64,000 nt of DNA, taken from contig CALXQS010000002.1 in assembly GCA_944390715.1 (NCBI GenBank), forward strand, positions 1 to 64,000, given 5' to 3'. How positions within the stretch are numbered: position 1 is the first letter of the stretch; each line of letters begins with the position of its first letter. This DNA is from an uncultured Duodenibacillus sp. Lineage in GTDB: Bacteria > Pseudomonadota > Gammaproteobacteria > Burkholderiales > Burkholderiaceae_F. Under the pieces are notes generated by a model that had not been told where the DNA came from, searched no databases, and was given only the letters and a program-made list of their open reading frames with translations. This document shows, in pieces, positions 63,060-64,000 of the stretch. The position numbers and the translations under genes are program-made.

Positions 63060-63836
63060 ATGATCGACATGCGCCGGATGGCAACAAGGTTCGCAGCGGG
63101 TGTGGCCGCAGCGCTTTTGCTTGCTGGCTGTGCACAGGTGCCCGAAGGGGCGGGAAGCGACCCCAAGGATCCGTGGGAAAAATTCAATCGCTCGAGCTTT
63201 GCGTTCAATCAGAAGCTTGACTCGTATGTGCTGCGGCCGATAGCCAAGGGTTACCAATGGGCGGTGCCGGAAGTCGTGCGCGACAGCGTTGGCAACGTGT
63301 TTGTCAATCTGGGAGAACCAGCCAACATTCTTAATAATTCGCTGCAGGGCAAGGGCGAGGGAGCGCTTGCATCGCTTTTTCGTCTGATGATCAATTCCAC
63401 GCTTGGCGTAGGCGGACTTTTCGATGTGGCGGGCACTGCCGCCAATCAGCCCGAGAGAGCGGAAGATTTTGGACAGACGCTGGCAGTTTGGGGCGTGGGC
63501 AATGGTCCGTATTTCGTCATTCCTTTTGTTGGTCCATCGACAGTGCGGGATTCCGCCGGCCTGGTTGTCGGCTACTTTAGTGAACCGATGACCTATGCCG
63601 ACAATGATTGGCTCAACTGGGGAATGTGGGGACTCAAAGTGGTTGACTTCAGAGAGAGAATGCTGCCTGCAACAGATCTTCTGGATGGGGCGGTTGATCC
63701 GTATCTGATGGCGCGAGAGGCCTATCTGTCGGCTAGAAATAATGCCGTCTATGACGGCAATCCTCCGCTGGAGTTCCTTGAGGACGAGTTTGAGGATGAG
63801 GAAGGCGACGCTGCACCTAAAGCTTCAGCCCAATAA
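63060..63836 (+). CDS. mlaA: Outer-membrane lipoprotein MlaA (VacJ)
   Basis: Outer-membrane lipoprotein that removes misplaced phospholipid from the outer leaflet and hands it to MlaC. 258 aa. The signal ends in LLLAGCAQ (lipid Cys about residue 22). DPWEKFNRSSFAFNQKLDSYVLRPIAKGYQWAVPEVVRDSVGNVFVNLGEPANILNNSLQGK is typical of VacJ/MlaA, as is DFGQTLAVWGVGNGPYFVIPFVGPSTVRDSAG. AAGGGAGA precedes the ATG. Placement inside the operon between mlaD and mlaC is a betaproteobacterial style. Confidence 0.95.
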   Translation: MIDMRRMATRFAAGVAAALLLAGCAQVPEGAGSDPKDPWEKFNRSSFAFNQKLDSYVLRPIAKGYQWAVPEVVRDSVGNVFVNLGEPANILNNSLQGKGEGALASLFRLMINSTLGVGGLFDVAGTAANQPERAEDFGQTLAVWGVGNGPYFVIPFVGPSTVRDSAGLVVGYFSEPMTYADNDWLNWGMWGLKVVDFRERMLPATDLLDGAVDPYLMAREAYLSARNNAVYDGNPPLEFLEDEFEDEEGDAAPKASAQ

Positions 63837-63858
63837 TTACAAGGTTTAGGAGAAAAAG

Positions 63859-64000
63859 ATGATTTCTCGCCGTAATTTAGTGCAAGCCGCGGTTGCGGGA
63901 TTTTTGGTTTTCCAGTGCATGCCTGCGGTTGTTGCTGCACCTGTCGGAGATGCAACCGGTGATCCCGAACAGTGGGTGCTCGACATCAGCAACGATATTC
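63859..64000 (+). CDS. mlaC: Periplasmic Mla chaperone MlaC, 5' fragment
   Basis: Only the first 47 codons are in the window. The start is a clear ATG after TTAGGAGAAAAAG. The N-terminus reads MISRRNLVQAAVAGFLVF, a signal peptide with an adjacent arginine pair; the mature part (from about residue 27) begins APVGDATGDPEQWVLDISNDI, the region preceding the MlaC/Ttg2D lipid-binding fold. Its place after mlaA supports the call. The rest lies beyond the window edge. Confidence 0.8.
   Translation, partial: MISRRNLVQAAVAGFLVFQCMPAVVAAPVGDATGDPEQWVLDISNDI

Overview
This 64 kb window is a dense stretch of core chromosome from a Gram-negative bacterium of roughly 50% GC. LPS export (lptF, lptG, lptM), the Mla lipid-transport operon, secB, rpoH, ftsE/ftsX/ftsY, cyaY and a duplicated-length UvrA point to a betaproteobacterium of the order Burkholderiales. 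The small intergenic gaps and the mixture of biosynthetic and gut-type transport genes suggest a Sutterellaceae-like organism. That placement is inference from gene content and protein style; no 16S gene is present.

Layout. 0-6.2 kb: SlmA nucleoid-occlusion factor, a zinc alcohol dehydrogenase, a decayed LysR gene carrying three lesions, GMP reductase, lysA and lptM. 6.2-13.4 kb: cyaY, penicillin-binding protein 1A, a three-gene polar amino-acid ABC importer with a hairpin after the binding-protein gene, ttcA, folB and a small DUF2905 membrane protein. 13.2-23 kb: CCA-adding enzyme, a 1889-residue tandem UvrA, apaH, galU and the heptose adenylyltransferase gene. 23.4-24 kb: tRNA-Ala(GGC), tRNA-Glu(TTC) and a ribosome-hibernation factor. 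24.3-30.2 kb: an Arg/Gly-rich protein, glpD, the rplU-rpmA-obgE operon behind a consensus sigma-70 promoter and a structured leader, proB and trmL. 30.3-36.2 kb: ftsY, a ppx/gppA-type phosphatase, ftsE, ftsX and rpoH on the minus strand, with rsmD divergent from ftsY.

36.3-45.1 kb: a 1259-residue SWIM-zinc-finger SNF2 ATPase, coaD with a 4Fe-4S ferredoxin, an NhaC-type antiporter and lptF-lptG. 45.1-53.2 kb: an orphan amino-acid ABC ATPase, a PlpD-like patatin/beta-barrel protein, the envC-ctpA-thiF group, an inactive-looking membrane rhodanese and secB. 53.4-57.6 kb is the most accessory-like part: an orphan NarL-type response regulator, a BamE-like lipoprotein, a stand-alone zinc/Toprim primase-like gene of mobile-element type, an AT-hook Ala/Lys-rich putative DNA-binding protein and a DUF2721 membrane protein. 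57.6-64 kb: a YbaK-type deacylase, yqgE-ruvX-plsC-thioesterase, and the mla operon in the order mlaF-mlaE-mlaD-mlaA-mlaC, with mlaC cut by the window end.

The theme is envelope construction and maintenance: peptidoglycan synthesis (mrcA) and hydrolysis control (ftsEX with envC), LPS export (lptFG, lptM), LPS sugar supply (galU, rfaE2) and phospholipid trafficking (mlaFEDAC, plsC). I found no CRISPR array, insertion sequence, integrase or rRNA. I see no clear new defence or mobile system. The best candidates for something undescribed are the primase-like/AT-hook pair, the Arg/Gly-rich protein with a possible ribbon-helix-helix-like segment, and the large SWIM-SNF2 protein.
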